From contig NZ_JAAGLU010000009.1 in the NCBI RefSeq assembly GCF_010550245.1, forward strand, positions 229,262 through 293,261: a stretch of DNA of 64,000 nucleotides, given 5' to 3'. Positions 8,199 to 22,132 of this stretch are shown one piece after another. A model generated the notes under the pieces. The model worked only from the letters and a program-made list of their open reading frames with translations, was not told the origin of the DNA and searched no databases. The position numbers were made by a program, and so were the translations under genes. The stretch comes from Streptomyces sp. SID12501 (GTDB taxonomy: Bacteria; Actinomycetota; Actinomycetes; Streptomycetales; Streptomycetaceae). The number at the start of each line of letters is the position of its first letter. The stretch's first letter is position 1.

Positions 8199-9071
8199 TC
8201 AGCTGCGCAGCAGCCGGTCCGCCAGTTCGCGGTAGTCCCGCAGGGCGAGACGGAGCCGCTCGGTTTCGCCGCCGGTGTCGTTGGCACCGGCGGACTGCAG
8301 GGTCGCGCGCACGGTGCGGCGGCTGCGCGCCACCGCCTCCGTGAAGCGCTCGGTGATCTCCTCCAGTACGCGGTCGGCCTCCTCGACGGACTCCTGGGGG
8401 CCGTCCACGAACCCGGTGACGGCGTGCTGGAGCCGTAGCGTGAGCTTGTCCCGCTCGTCCTGCGCGAGCAGGGCGACCCCGTGCGACGACTGCCCCTCGT
8501 GGGAACGGGTGGGGGCGGGAGCGGAGCCGGGCGGCCGGACGGCGGCACCGTCGACCGGGTTCCTGCTGTCGGACCTCTCGGCGACCGACCGTTCACCGGC
8601 CGGCTTCCTGACGTCGGACCGTTCGGTGGCCGACCTCTCGGTGGCCGACCGATCGCCGGTCTGCCTGTCGCCGGACAGCCCCTCGCGGCCCGCCCTCTCG
8701 CCGGTCAGCCTGCCACCGTTCGACTTCTCGGCGGCGGACCGCTCGCCGGTCAGCCTTTCGCCGGTCGCACTCGTGGTGCCCGACTTCCCGGCAGCCGACC
8801 TGTCGCCGGGCATGCCTTCACCGGTCAGCCCCTCGCCGGCCGCGCTCGTGGTGCCCGACCTCTCGGCGGCCGACCGTTCACCGACCTGCCTCTCGGCGCC
8901 CGCCCTCTCGCCGACGGCCCTCTCGGTGCCGGACCTGTCGGCGCCCGACCTGTCGCCGGTCGCCTTCTCGCCGGTCGCCCGCTCGGCGGCCGACCTCTCC
9001 GCGGCCAACTTCTCCGGATCCAGCCTCGTGGTGTCCGGCTTCGTCGTGTCCCGGTTGCTGTTGTCCGTCAT
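8199..9071 (-). CDS. Repeat-rich hydrophilic protein with conserved C-terminal helical domain
   Basis: About 290 residues. Residues 10-170 are a degenerate tandem array of roughly five-residue units such as GERSA, AERSG and TGDRS, strongly charged and likely disordered. The C-terminal 90 residues are helical and contain LQHAVTGFVDGPQESVEEAD, similar to RWAAAQEQFVESPHQAVADAD in the upstream neighbour, so the two genes appear to share a domain. I chose ATG 9071 (MTDNSNRD); a TTG at 9080 overlapping the upstream stop is also possible. Function unknown. The gene follows its neighbour with overlapping or near-overlapping ends and is almost certainly co-transcribed. Confidence 0.65.
   Translation of the reverse strand: MTDNSNRDTTKPDTTRLDPEKLAAERSAAERATGEKATGDRSGADRSGTERAVGERAGAERQVGERSAAERSGTTSAAGEGLTGEGMPGDRSAAGKSGTTSATGERLTGERSAAEKSNGGRLTGERAGREGLSGDRQTGDRSATERSATERSDVRKPAGERSVAERSDSRNPVDGAAVRPPGSAPAPTRSHEGQSSHGVALLAQDERDKLTLRLQHAVTGFVDGPQESVEEADRVLEEITERFTEAVARSRRTVRATLQSAGANDTGGETERLRLALRDYRELADRLLRS
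8560..9010 (-). repeat. Coding tandem repeat, about 15-base period
   Basis: The region is built of variants of CCGGTCGACCTCTCG-like units on the plus strand. These encode five-residue G-E/D-R-S/T-A-type repeats on the minus strand. Units diverge, so this is an old or selected low-complexity array rather than a recent expansion. Confidence 0.7.
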
Positions 9072-9076
9072 GTCCG

Positions 9077-9676
9077 TCAACTTCCCTTCAGCTGAAGCTT
9101 GTTGAGTCGCGACTTCGACTTCTGCCGGGGCCGCTCCCCTTCGTCGACCAGGTCGTCGAAGAAGGCGCGGGCCTCGATCATCGCCGTGCGCATCTCCTCC
9201 GTGTCGGCCCGTTCCTCGTGGGCCGCGCTGTGCACGCGCCGGTAGCCGTGCACATGCTCGGCGTGGTGCACCGAGAGCGCGGCGAACTGCTCCTCGTACT
9301 CGCCGCCGACGGGGAAGCCACGGGCACCGGCCAGCTCACTGAGGAGCAGGTCGGCATCGGCGACCGCCTGGTGCGGCGACTCGACGAACTGTTCCTGGGC
9401 GGCCGCCCAGCGGGCCGTGAACCGTTCGCGCTCGGCGGGCTCCAGCGGCTGTTCCCGCAGCTCACCATGGCGTTGGAGGCGCTCGGCGAGCTCGTGGTCG
9501 GCTGCCTTGGTGTCGCCGTCGTGACGGGCGAGGACCCGGTCGTACTCGGGTCCGAAGTGCCGTTTCAGGTTGCGTGGGCCGTGCGCTCCGGCGGCCCGCC
9601 GGTTCAGGGCGACCGCGCCTGTGACGACGGCCGCGACAATGAGCAGGATCAGAACGATGAGCACTCCTGTGGACAT
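9077..9676 (-). CDS. Membrane-anchored helical protein of unknown function
   Basis: A 199-residue protein with one N-terminal transmembrane segment (GVLIVLILLIVAAVVTGAVA, about residues 4-23) and a cytoplasmic or extracytoplasmic helical region with a GPEYDRVLARHGD-like segment followed by RWAAAQEQFVESPHQAVADA. The latter is shared with the downstream gene product. ATG 9676 gives MSTGVLIV and avoids a charged leader. Streptomyces encode similar proteins, often annotated as secreted or hypothetical. I see no catalytic motif. Together with the next gene it forms a two-gene unit. Confidence 0.7.
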   Translation of the reverse strand: MSTGVLIVLILLIVAAVVTGAVALNRRAAGAHGPRNLKRHFGPEYDRVLARHDGDTKAADHELAERLQRHGELREQPLEPAERERFTARWAAAQEQFVESPHQAVADADLLLSELAGARGFPVGGEYEEQFAALSVHHAEHVHGYRRVHSAAHEERADTEEMRTAMIEARAFFDDLVDEGERPRQKSKSRLNKLQLKGS

Positions 9677-9851
9677 GAACGCCTTCCGGGTTTCTCGACC
9701 GACTTGTCGACCGACCCGACCGACGGTCCGAACAGGGCGGTCACAGTCCCGAGTTGCCCGGAAGTCGCTCCCCAAACAGGCTGGTGCGGGACTCGCAGGT
9801 CACGCATATTCGGTTGCGCACCCGCCGGGGCCGCTCCGGAGAATGCCGGTC

Positions 9852-13626
<3,775 letters not shown>

Positions 13627-13670
13627 GGCCGCGCAGGCTTGGGGGGCGCCCGGCGTTCGCGTGAACGTCA

Positions 13671-13690
13671 CTGGGGGCTGCCGCCCCCAG
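13671..13690. terminator. Bidirectional hairpin between convergent genes
   Basis: CTGGGGGC and GCCCCCAG form an eight-base-pair stem with a four-base loop, between the convergent peptidoglycan-binding and HAD genes. Similar hairpins occur at 44034-44049 and 54944-54962. Confidence 0.6.
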
Positions 13691-13722
13691 ACCCCCACTT
13701 CGGCCCTGAAGGGGCCTCGTCC

Positions 13723-14412
13723 TCAGTCGCCGGACGGGCCGGAAACGCCGCCCGCCCCGAAACTCAGCCGCAACTCCCCACCCTCCACACGTTCGACCCG
13801 CACCCCCACCAGATCCGGCACCAGCACATCCGGCCGGTGGTAATGGGCCCGCGGTCCAACCCCCACCACGCGCATCCCCGCCGCACGCCCCGCCGAGATC
13901 CCGGCCCCGGAGTCCTCGAAGACGACACAGTCGGCGGGGTCGACCCCCAACTCGGCAGCGCCCTTCAGGAACCCCTCGGGATCCGGCTTGCTCGCGCCGA
14001 CGGACTCCGCGGTGACGCGAACGTCGGGCAGCCCCAGCCCCGCCGCACCCATCCGCGCGGTCGACAGCGCGACGTCGGCGGAGGTCACCAGCGCGTGCGG
14101 AAGCCCCTGCAGGGACGCCAGGAACTCGAAGGCACCCGGTATCGCGACGACACCGTCCAGGTCGGCCGTCTCCTCCGCGAGCAACCGCGCGTTGTCGGCG
14201 TGGTTCTGCTCCATCGGCCGGCCAGGCAGCAGCACCGCCATGGAGGCGTACCCCTGCCGTCCATGCACCACTTTCATGACCTCGTCGCCGTCCAGCCCGT
14301 GCCGGTCCGCCCAGCGTCGCCAGACGCGCTCGACGACGGCATCCGAGTTGACAAGGGTGCCGTCCATGTCGAGGAGAAGGGCGCGGGCGGTGAGCACGGT
14401 GGTGGCCGTCAT
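13723..14412 (-). CDS. HAD-superfamily sugar-phosphate phosphatase-like hydrolase
   Basis: A 229-residue HAD hydrolase of the beta-phosphoglucomutase/GPP type. Motif I is LLLDMDGTLVNSD (Asp nucleophile and acid/base Asp), motif II ALVTSADVAL, motif III SKPDPEGFL, and motif IV VVFEDSGAGISAG. A helical cap lies between motifs I and II, as in subfamily I phosphatases that dephosphorylate small sugar or polyol phosphates. The ATG start at 14412 gives MTATTVLTARALLLDMDG. Substrate not predictable. Confidence 0.85.
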   Translation of the reverse strand: MTATTVLTARALLLDMDGTLVNSDAVVERVWRRWADRHGLDGDEVMKVVHGRQGYASMAVLLPGRPMEQNHADNARLLAEETADLDGVVAIPGAFEFLASLQGLPHALVTSADVALSTARMGAAGLGLPDVRVTAESVGASKPDPEGFLKGAAELGVDPADCVVFEDSGAGISAGRAAGMRVVGVGPRAHYHRPDVLVPDLVGVRVERVEGGELRLSFGAGGVSGPSGD

Positions 14413-14594
14413 CGGCAGGCTCCAAGGAACAGGTACAGGGCCAAGGCGGCCCCGCCCGCCGGTCAGGGAAAACGGGCGGGAGCCACTTTGTTCCTACACG
14501 GTACAAAAGAAACCGTGCCTCCCGCTACCGCCTTGACCGATCGTTCACCGCCCGGCCACTTCCAGGGCGGCCCCGCACGCCACCCACCTGCCGC

Positions 14595-15182
14595 CTACCC
14601 GGTCACCGCCTCCCAGAGACTCCACGCCCCGAGCCCCAGCATCAGCACCGCCGCGACCCTGGTGATCAGCTCCAGCGGCACCCGCTTCATCAGCGCCCGG
14701 CCCCCCACGATCCCCAGCCCCGCAACCGCCCACAGCGCGAGCACCGCGCCGAGGCCGACCGAGAGCGGATCGTCGTAGCGGGCGGCGAGGTTGGCCGTCA
14801 TGATCTGCGTGAGATCGCCGAACTCGGCGACCAGGACGATCATGAAACCGGCCCCGGACACCTTCCAGAAGGACTGGTCCTCGGGCCGCCGCACCTCCCC
14901 GTCGGCATCGGCCGCCCCCTTCTGCAGCAGCAGCACGGCGGCCCCGCCCAGGAAGAGCACACCGGTCAGCGCGTGGAGGAGCTGCTGCGGCAGCAGCGTG
15001 AGGACGCTGCCCGCCGCGACGGCCAGCGCGACATGGACGGCGAAGGCGGCGGCGACGCCCGCGAAGACGTACGAGGCGCGATAACGGGTGCCGAGGACGA
15101 GCCCGGCGAGGGCGGTCTTGTCCGGGAGTTCGGCCAGGAAGACGACGCCGAAGACGAGCGCCGTGACACTGAAGCTGATCAA
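14595..15182 (-). CDS. Gdt1/UPF0016 family cation (Mn2+) transporter
   Basis: A 195-residue membrane protein with six predicted helices in two related halves. Each half has a family motif: ELPDKT at 18-23 and EFGDLT at 120-125, matching the E-x-G-D-K/R-T/S signature of TMEM165/Gdt1/MneA-type manganese or calcium exporters. The start is TTG (15182), preceded by GAGGA. A yybP-ykoY manganese riboswitch precedes it, which strongly supports Mn2+ export as the function. It stands alone on its transcript. Confidence 0.88.
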   Translation of the reverse strand: MISFSVTALVFGVVFLAELPDKTALAGLVLGTRYRASYVFAGVAAAFAVHVALAVAAGSVLTLLPQQLLHALTGVLFLGGAAVLLLQKGAADADGEVRRPEDQSFWKVSGAGFMIVLVAEFGDLTQIMTANLAARYDDPLSVGLGAVLALWAVAGLGIVGGRALMKRVPLELITRVAAVLMLGLGAWSLWEAVTG

Positions 15183-15192
15183 GGTTCCTCAA

Positions 15193-15214
15193 TCGGTCGG
15201 GGCTGCCCCACCGA
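15193..15214 (-). promoter_or_regulatory. Hairpin just before the TTG start, likely riboswitch expression platform
   Basis: On the minus strand TCGGTGGGGC pairs with GCCCCGACCGA, leaving a one-base bulge. It ends a few bases before the GAGGA of the transporter gene. It could act as a terminator or ribosome-access switch coupled to the upstream aptamer. Confidence 0.5.
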
Positions 15215-15287
15215 GAGTGCGATGACTTCACGCCTACCGCGCTGCGACACCTCGGCACGGCAGCACACGTAACACGCATGTGCTGCT

Positions 15288-15405
15288 CTGCCGAAGGTCT
15301 CGCCGGCCGGTCCGCACAGCCTGTGCGGAACCTGCCTCCGGGCGCCGGCCCAGACGAGCTGAGCGGTATGTCGACGGTCCGGCGAAGAGCTACTCCCCTT
15401 CTGCA
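15288..15405 (-). promoter_or_regulatory. yybP-ykoY manganese riboswitch
   Basis: Read on the minus strand, the region begins AGAAGGGGAGTAGC (hallmark of the yybP-ykoY aptamer, GGGGAGUAGC at 15389-15398). It passes through a GC-rich helical domain and ends GAGACCTTCGGC at 15291-15302, the conserved second side of the loop-loop docking that binds Mn2+. It lies about 100 bases upstream of a Gdt1/UPF0016 transporter, one of the transporter classes this riboswitch controls. The RNA should promote expression when Mn2+ is high. Confidence 0.8.
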
Positions 15406-15548
15406 CCGTCCACGATAACCGACCCCGAAGGGTTGTTATGTCATGCCCACGTCACTAACTTCTTACCAACCGCACATCTCACGGCAATCAAGCGACGCGA
15501 CGATTCACTCGCTCGCGCTCAACACCCCCATCCCCCGAGGGAGTTCGC

Positions 15549-16193
15549 ATGCCGAAGTTCTACGCGCGTCGACGGCTCAGCATACTCGCGGCGCTCACCG
15601 GACTCATAGCCTCGGTCGGACTTTTCAACGGTCCGACCGCCTCCGCCGCTCTCCCCACCCCGGTCAGCGCCGCCACCGCCCGCACCTACCTCGCCTCGCT
15701 CACCGTGGCGACCGAGGACCGTACCGGCTACGACCGCGACCTGTTCCCGCACTGGATCACCATCTCCGGCACCTGTAACACCCGAGAGACGGTCCTGAAG
15801 CGGGACGGTACGAACGTCGTCACCAGCTCCGCCTGCGCCGCCACCAGCGGCAGCTGGTACTCCGTCTACGAGGGCGCCACCTGGACCGCCGCCTCCGACC
15901 TCGACATCGACCACCTCGTCCCGCTCGCCGAGGCCTGGGACTCGGGCGCCAGCGGCTGGACCACCGCCCAGCGCCAGGCGTTCGCCAACGACCTCACCCG
16001 GCCCCAGCTCATCGCCGTCACGGACAACGTGAACCAGTCGAAGAGCGACCAGGACCCGGCCGAGTGGATGCCCCCGCTCACCTCGTACGCCTGCACGTAC
16101 GTCCGCGCCTGGGTCCAGGTGAAGTACTACTACGACCTCTCGATCGACTCCGCCGAGAAGACCAAGCTGAGCTCGGTCCTCAGCGGCTGCTGA
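15549..16193 (+). CDS. Secreted HNH endonuclease (DUF1524/GmrSD C-terminal type)
   Basis: A 214-residue protein. The N-terminus is a signal peptide with twin-arginine-like RRR, a hydrophobic core (ILAALTGLIASVGLF) and a cleavage site near ASA-AL. The nuclease core has DLDIDHLVPLAEAWDSG, the beta-beta-metal His motif, with DNVNQSKSDQDP downstream, matching secreted HNH nucleases common in Streptomyces. It probably degrades extracellular DNA for nutrition or competition. The start follows GAGGGAG. A strong hairpin terminates the gene at 16222-16266. Confidence 0.88.
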   Translation: MPKFYARRRLSILAALTGLIASVGLFNGPTASAALPTPVSAATARTYLASLTVATEDRTGYDRDLFPHWITISGTCNTRETVLKRDGTNVVTSSACAATSGSWYSVYEGATWTAASDLDIDHLVPLAEAWDSGASGWTTAQRQAFANDLTRPQLIAVTDNVNQSKSDQDPAEWMPPLTSYACTYVRAWVQVKYYYDLSIDSAEKTKLSSVLSGC

Positions 16194-16221
16194 TTAACTG
16201 CACCATGCACAGAACCTCCCC

Positions 16222-16266
16222 GCCCTCCGATGTCGTTCCGTACCGTACGGGGCGACGTCGGAGGGC
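16222..16266 (+). terminator. Long hairpin terminator after the HNH nuclease gene
   Basis: Arms at about 16222-16243 and 16245-16266 pair over 20 or more positions, including a few G-U pairs (GCCCTCCGATGTCG with CGACGTCGGAGGGC). It starts 28 bases after the stop codon. Confidence 0.65.
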
Positions 16267-16317
16267 GAGCCGAAGAGGCTCGCCCCACCATGGAAATGGA
16301 AAGGGTCGGGAGATCAC

Positions 16318-18000
<1,683 letters not shown>

Positions 18001-18410
18001 GGCATCCCACACCGGCGGCGAGCCTCGTCGGTGCTTCCTGATGACTCGTCAAGGACGGTCACAAGCAAGGAGGTTGGCGTTCGGTGTGCCCACGGAGGGC
18101 GTGCACTGGGTGACGGCCGCCGGGGCCCGCCCTGGCGTGGATTCGGTCACGCTTTCGGACGCGGATGCGGTCGCACGGGCGGTGCTGCGGATGCCCCCAA
18201 CAGCCGCTCCACGTGCGGAAATCGGCGAACCGGAACGGCAGGCGGAGGCCCATCGGGAGGCAGAGCAGTGGCCAAATGTTGAACTTGCAAGCGTCGATTA
18301 GGCGCCCCTACGGTGGATTACCCGCTCGGTTCCGCCCCCCGGACCGCTCCGTCCGCAGTTCTCGAAAGATTTCGAACGGAACGGTCCCGACCGAAGGAGA
18401 CATCCCCCAC
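18001..18410. other. 410-base intergenic region
   Basis: Lies between the PhoD-like gene and the DoxX gene. Small open frames exist (for example 18041-18301), but they lack ribosome-binding sites, domains and a convincing start. A GAAGGAGA ribosome-binding site for the DoxX gene occurs near its end. No RNA gene is recognised. Confidence 0.5.
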
Positions 18411-18851
18411 ATGTCCGCTCGCCTCAACAACGCTCAGCCCTACGCCATCGGCCTCTTCAGGATCGTGGTCGGCCTGCTCTTCGCCTGCCACGGCGCCCGT
18501 TCGCTCTTCGGCGTCCTCGGCGGCGAGGAGACCGTCGCGGCCGGCACCTGGCCCGGCTGGTACGCGGCAGTCATCGAGCTGGTCGGCGGCACCCTGGTCC
18601 TGCTGGGCCTCGGTACCCGCGCCGCCTCGTTCATCGCCTCGGGTGCGATGGCGTACGCGTACTTCGACGTCCACCAGCCGAGCGCCCTCATGCCGATCCA
18701 GAACCAGGGCGAACTGGCCGCCGCCTTCTGCTGGGCGTTCTTCCTGCTCGTCTTCACCGGCTCCGGCGCCTTCGGCCTCGACCGGTTCCTCGCGAAGCGC
18801 TCGTCGGGCGCGACGAAGGGGTCGCGGGAGAAGACCCCGGTAGCCGCCTGA
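18411..18851 (+). CDS. DoxX-family membrane protein
   Basis: A 146-residue protein with four predicted transmembrane helices. It begins near GLFRIVVGLLFACHGARSLF, the typical DoxX N-terminal helix, and continues with YAAVIELVGGTLVLLGLGTR and an AAFCWAFFLLVFTGSGAFGLD C-terminal helix. DoxX proteins are implicated in redox or thiol-stress systems in mycobacteria; the biochemical role here is unknown. ATG 18411 follows GAAGGAGA with a suitable gap. A long hairpin terminates the transcript. Confidence 0.85.
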   Translation: MSARLNNAQPYAIGLFRIVVGLLFACHGARSLFGVLGGEETVAAGTWPGWYAAVIELVGGTLVLLGLGTRAASFIASGAMAYAYFDVHQPSALMPIQNQGELAAAFCWAFFLLVFTGSGAFGLDRFLAKRSSGATKGSREKTPVAA

Positions 18852-18882
18852 TCCGGCCGATCCAGCTGATCCATCGCTCGTT

Positions 18883-18931
18883 CGTACGCCGGTGCCCATC
18901 CTCGAATCCCGTGGATGGGCACCGGCGTACG
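18883..18931 (+). terminator. Perfect 19-bp hairpin terminator
   Basis: CGTACGCCGGTGCCCATCC (18883-18901) and its exact reverse complement (18913-18931) enclose an 11-base loop, 31 bases after the DoxX stop. Confidence 0.75.
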
Positions 18932-19084
18932 TCAGGGTGAACATCGTGTGCCGAACACATGCGCCCCAGTGGATCTCCTGTCAGACCCCCCGCGTACGCT
19001 GTATGGCTGTCACACGCCGCCCGCCGCTCCCCCGCGAGGTAGCGGCACGGATCGGGCCGACGGGGGAGTTTCGGGGAGTCTGCG

Positions 19085-19711
19085 GTGCTTGAGAGTGTGG
19101 GGTCCCTGACCGGGACCCCGTGGATCTACGCCCTGGTGGGTGTGTCCGTCCTGTTCGACGTCCTGGTGCCGGTACTGCCGAGCGGCGTCCTGGTCATCAC
19201 GGCCGCCACGGCAGCCGCCGCCGGTTCGGGCGCGGCCACCGGGCAGGTACCGCAGCAGGTCCCCGACATCCTCGCGCTCACCCTGTGCGCGGCCACGGCA
19301 TCGGTCCTCGGCGACCTGGTGGCGTACCGGCTGGCCTGGCACGGCGGGGCCCGTCTGGACCGCGCGATCGCCCGCTCCCGGCGCCTGACCAGTGCGCAGG
19401 AACGTCTCGGCCAGGCCCTCGCGCACAGCGGCGGCATCCTGGTCGTCGTCGCCCGCTTCGCCCCGGCCGGCCGCTCGGTCGTCTCCCTCGGCGCGGGCGC
19501 CGCCCACCGCCGGGTCGGCGAGTTCCTCCCCTGGTCCATCGTGGCCGGCCTCGCCTGGGCCGCGTACAGCGTCGCCCTCGGCTACTTCGGCGGCCAGTGG
19601 CTGGGCGCGACCTGGCTGGCAACGGGCGTATCCGTGGCCGCCCTCTTCGGAGCGGGCGCGGGCGCGGCCTTCCTGATGCGCCGACCCAGGGTGACGGGCG
19701 CACCCGGATAG
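19085..19711 (+). CDS. DedA-family membrane protein (VTT domain)
   Basis: A 208-residue protein with about five hydrophobic segments. The centre has SVLGDLVAYRLAWHGG and VVVARFAPAGRSVVSLGAG, the DedA/VTT signature with the conserved R...G region. DedA proteins act as undecaprenyl-phosphate or phospholipid flippases and maintain membrane homeostasis. The GTG start at 19085 is preceded by GGGGAG. A second, unrelated DedA gene sits at 33707, so the window has two. Confidence 0.82.
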   Translation: MLESVGSLTGTPWIYALVGVSVLFDVLVPVLPSGVLVITAATAAAAGSGAATGQVPQQVPDILALTLCAATASVLGDLVAYRLAWHGGARLDRAIARSRRLTSAQERLGQALAHSGGILVVVARFAPAGRSVVSLGAGAAHRRVGEFLPWSIVAGLAWAAYSVALGYFGGQWLGATWLATGVSVAALFGAGAGAAFLMRRPRVTGAPG

Positions 19712-19741
19712 GCGGTGCCGTCCGCACGGGCACCTATTGAC

Positions 19742-19835
19742 GGGCGCCGCGGAGACGCGCCCCTATGGGGGCGCGGGGCTGTGTCATTTTGCGGCTCCGC
19801 CGCGGGGCGCGACAAGCCACGACGGCGCCGCACCC
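19742..19835 (+). repeat. Streptomyces dispersed intergenic element (copy 1)
   Basis: Contains GCGCCCCTATGGGGGCGC followed by GGGGCTGTGTC, a palindromic GCGGCTCCGCCGC and CGACAAGCCACGACGG. Related copies lie at 39901, 47752 (inverted) and 51898 (inverted). All are at gene 3' ends or gaps, where they could also act as terminators. Confidence 0.6.
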
Positions 19836-19931
19836 GCCACCACGCGGGACCCCCGCGAGCCCATAGGCACCCTCACTCCCCAATCCCCGCCTGAAATCAC
19901 CCGGTTGGGAAAACCCTTTCTGTCCCACCCG

Positions 19932-19960
19932 TTGACTTAACCCTCCCGTCGCTCTAATTT
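19932..19960 (+). promoter_or_regulatory. Candidate promoter for the alpha-galactosidase gene
   Basis: TTGACT at 19932-19937 and TAATTT at 19955-19960 are 17 bases apart, fitting a vegetative sigma-factor promoter. About 90 bases of leader precede the ATG. Confidence 0.45.
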
Positions 19961-20052
19961 CAGCCCGCCCCCTCGTTCGGTTCGCCGATCGTGGTTCGAA
20001 ATATCGACCAACTCTCCGGGAATCGCAACGCCGCGCCCCGGAAAGGAGCCGC

Positions 20053-22038
20053 ATGTACCCCCCGCCGCGCTCATCCCTCTTCAGACGCACAGCGATACGC
20101 GCCCTCGCCCTGGCCACCGCGGCGACCGCCGCCCTCCTCTTCGCCCAGCCGCAGGCCGAAGAGGCCACCGCCCTCGGCGACACCGCCCCCGTCGCCGCCT
20201 CCACACGCCAGATACCGGTCCCCACCGCCCCCATGGGCTGGGCGTCCTGGAACAGCTTCGCGGCGGTCATCGACTACAGCGTGATCAAGGGCCAGGTCGA
20301 CGCGTTCGTCGCCTCCGGGCTGCCCAAGGCGGGCTACAAGTACATCAACATCGACGAGGGCTGGTGGCAGGGCACCCGGGACAGTGCCGGCAACATCACG
20401 GTCGACCAGGCCGAGTGGCCCGGCGGCATGAAGGCCATCGCCGACTACATCCACAGCAAGGGCCTCAAGGCCGGCATCTACACCGACGCCGGCAAGGACG
20501 GCTGCGGCTACTACTACCCGACGGGCCGCCCCGCCGCCCCGGGCAGCGGCAGCGAGGGCCACTACGCGCAGGACATGCTCCAGTTCTCCACCTGGGGCTT
20601 CGACTTCGTCAAGGTCGACTGGTGCGGCGGTGACGTCGAAGGCCTCGACGCGGCGACCACGTACAAGTCGATCAGCGACGCGGTGGCGACCGCGTCCGCG
20701 ACCACCGGGCGCCCGCTCACCCTCTCCATCTGCAACTGGGGCTACCAGAACACCTGGAACTGGGCCCCCGGCCTCGCTCCCCTGTTCCGGACCAGCACCG
20801 ACATCGTCTACTGGGGCAACAACCCCTCGATGACGAACATGCTGTCCAACTACGACCAGGGCCTGCACCCCACCGCCCAGCACACCGGCTACTACAACGA
20901 CCCGGACATGCTGATGGTCGGCATGACCGGCCTCACCGCCGCCCAGAACCGCACCCACATGGCCCTGTGGGCCATCTCCGGCGCCCCGCTGCTGGCCGGC
21001 AACAACCTCTCGACGATGACCGCCGAGTCCGCCGCGATCCTCAAGAACCCCGAGGTCGTCGCCGTGGACCAGGACCCGCGCGGCCTCCAGGGCGTCAAGG
21101 TCGCCGAGGACACCACGGGCGCACAGGTGTACGGGAAGGTGCTGGCCGGCACCGGCAAGCGTGCCGCCGTGCTCCTCAACCGCACCTCCTCCGCCCAGAA
21201 CATCACCGTCCGCTGGGCCGACCTCGGTCTGACGAGCGCGTCCGCGACCGTCCGTGACCTGTGGAGCCGCACCAACATCGGCTCGTACGCCACCGGTTAC
21301 ACCGCCAGCGTCCCGGCCGGCGGCTCGGTCCTGCTGACGGTCACCGGCGGCACGGAGGCGGCGAGCAGCGCGTACGAGCCCGACTCCGCCGCCACCTACA
21401 CCGGCGTGAGCGCGGCGAACACGGGTGTCGCGGTCGCCGACTTCACGTACACGAACAACACGAGCACCGCCCGGACGGCGACCCTCAAGGTCAACGGCCA
21501 GACGGCGACCACGGTGTCGTTCCCGCCGACCGGCTCGACCCCGGGCACGATCTCCGTCCAGGTCGCCCTGTCCAAGGGCACCGCCAACACTCTCGCCGTC
21601 ACCAACGGCCCGACTCTGGGCACGCTGACCGTCCAGCCGGTCCCCGGCACGAACGGCAACCTGATCGTCGGCAAGCAGTCCGGGCGCTGCGTGGACCTCT
21701 TCAACAGCACGATCACCAACGGCACCCAGGCCGAGCTGTGGGACTGCAACGGCGGCTCCAACCAGGCGTGGACGTACACCTCCCGCAAGGAACTCGTGGT
21801 GTACGGCAACAAGTGCCTGGACGCCTACGACAGCGGCAAGACCAACGGCACGAAGGTCGTCATCTGGGACTGCCACGGCGGCAACAACCAGAAGTGGAAC
21901 ATCAACACCGACGGCACGATCACCAACGTCAACGCGGGCATCTGCCTGGACGCGTACGGCGCGGCCACGGCCAACGGTACCCAGCTGGTGCTGTGGGCCT
22001 GCGGCACGGGCGACAACCAGAAGTGGACGGTCGGTTAG
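20053..22038 (+). CDS. Secreted GH27 alpha-galactosidase with CBM13 (ricin-type) domain
   Basis: A 661-residue protein. A signal peptide occupies about residues 1-40. The GH27 barrel has PMGWASWNSF (60-69), NIDEGWW (99-105), FDFVKVDWCGG with nucleophile Asp189, and NDPDML (282-287) containing the acid/base Asp. A beta-sandwich follows (about 360-430), then a carbohydrate-binding-like sandwich (about 430-530) and a C-terminal ricin-B lectin domain with QAW and QKW repeats. It cleaves terminal alpha-galactosides in plant polysaccharides such as galactomannan. AAAGGAG lies five bases before the ATG. A promoter-like site is visible upstream. Confidence 0.92.
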   Translation: MYPPPRSSLFRRTAIRALALATAATAALLFAQPQAEEATALGDTAPVAASTRQIPVPTAPMGWASWNSFAAVIDYSVIKGQVDAFVASGLPKAGYKYINIDEGWWQGTRDSAGNITVDQAEWPGGMKAIADYIHSKGLKAGIYTDAGKDGCGYYYPTGRPAAPGSGSEGHYAQDMLQFSTWGFDFVKVDWCGGDVEGLDAATTYKSISDAVATASATTGRPLTLSICNWGYQNTWNWAPGLAPLFRTSTDIVYWGNNPSMTNMLSNYDQGLHPTAQHTGYYNDPDMLMVGMTGLTAAQNRTHMALWAISGAPLLAGNNLSTMTAESAAILKNPEVVAVDQDPRGLQGVKVAEDTTGAQVYGKVLAGTGKRAAVLLNRTSSAQNITVRWADLGLTSASATVRDLWSRTNIGSYATGYTASVPAGGSVLLTVTGGTEAASSAYEPDSAATYTGVSAANTGVAVADFTYTNNTSTARTATLKVNGQTATTVSFPPTGSTPGTISVQVALSKGTANTLAVTNGPTLGTLTVQPVPGTNGNLIVGKQSGRCVDLFNSTITNGTQAELWDCNGGSNQAWTYTSRKELVVYGNKCLDAYDSGKTNGTKVVIWDCHGGNNQKWNINTDGTITNVNAGICLDAYGAATANGTQLVLWACGTGDNQKWTVG

Positions 22039-22132
22039 AGGTTCGGTGGCCTCGGTTCACCGGCCCAAGGGCTCGGTGACTCAGAGGCTCAGCCAATAAC
22101 CTCCCAGCCCAGCCCAGCCCGGCGCGCGTTCC

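Noticed and set aside
8560..9010. Regular short repeats resembling a CRISPR array
   Set aside because: Period is about 15 bases with no distinct spacers, and the reading frame is open throughout; it is a coding low-complexity repeat.
9843..9851. ATG 9843 as acetyltransferase start
   Set aside because: GGAG lies only one base before it, too close; ATG 9852 has better spacing.
18041..18301. Small open frame in the gap before the DoxX gene
   Set aside because: No ribosome-binding site, no domain and unlike known small proteins.
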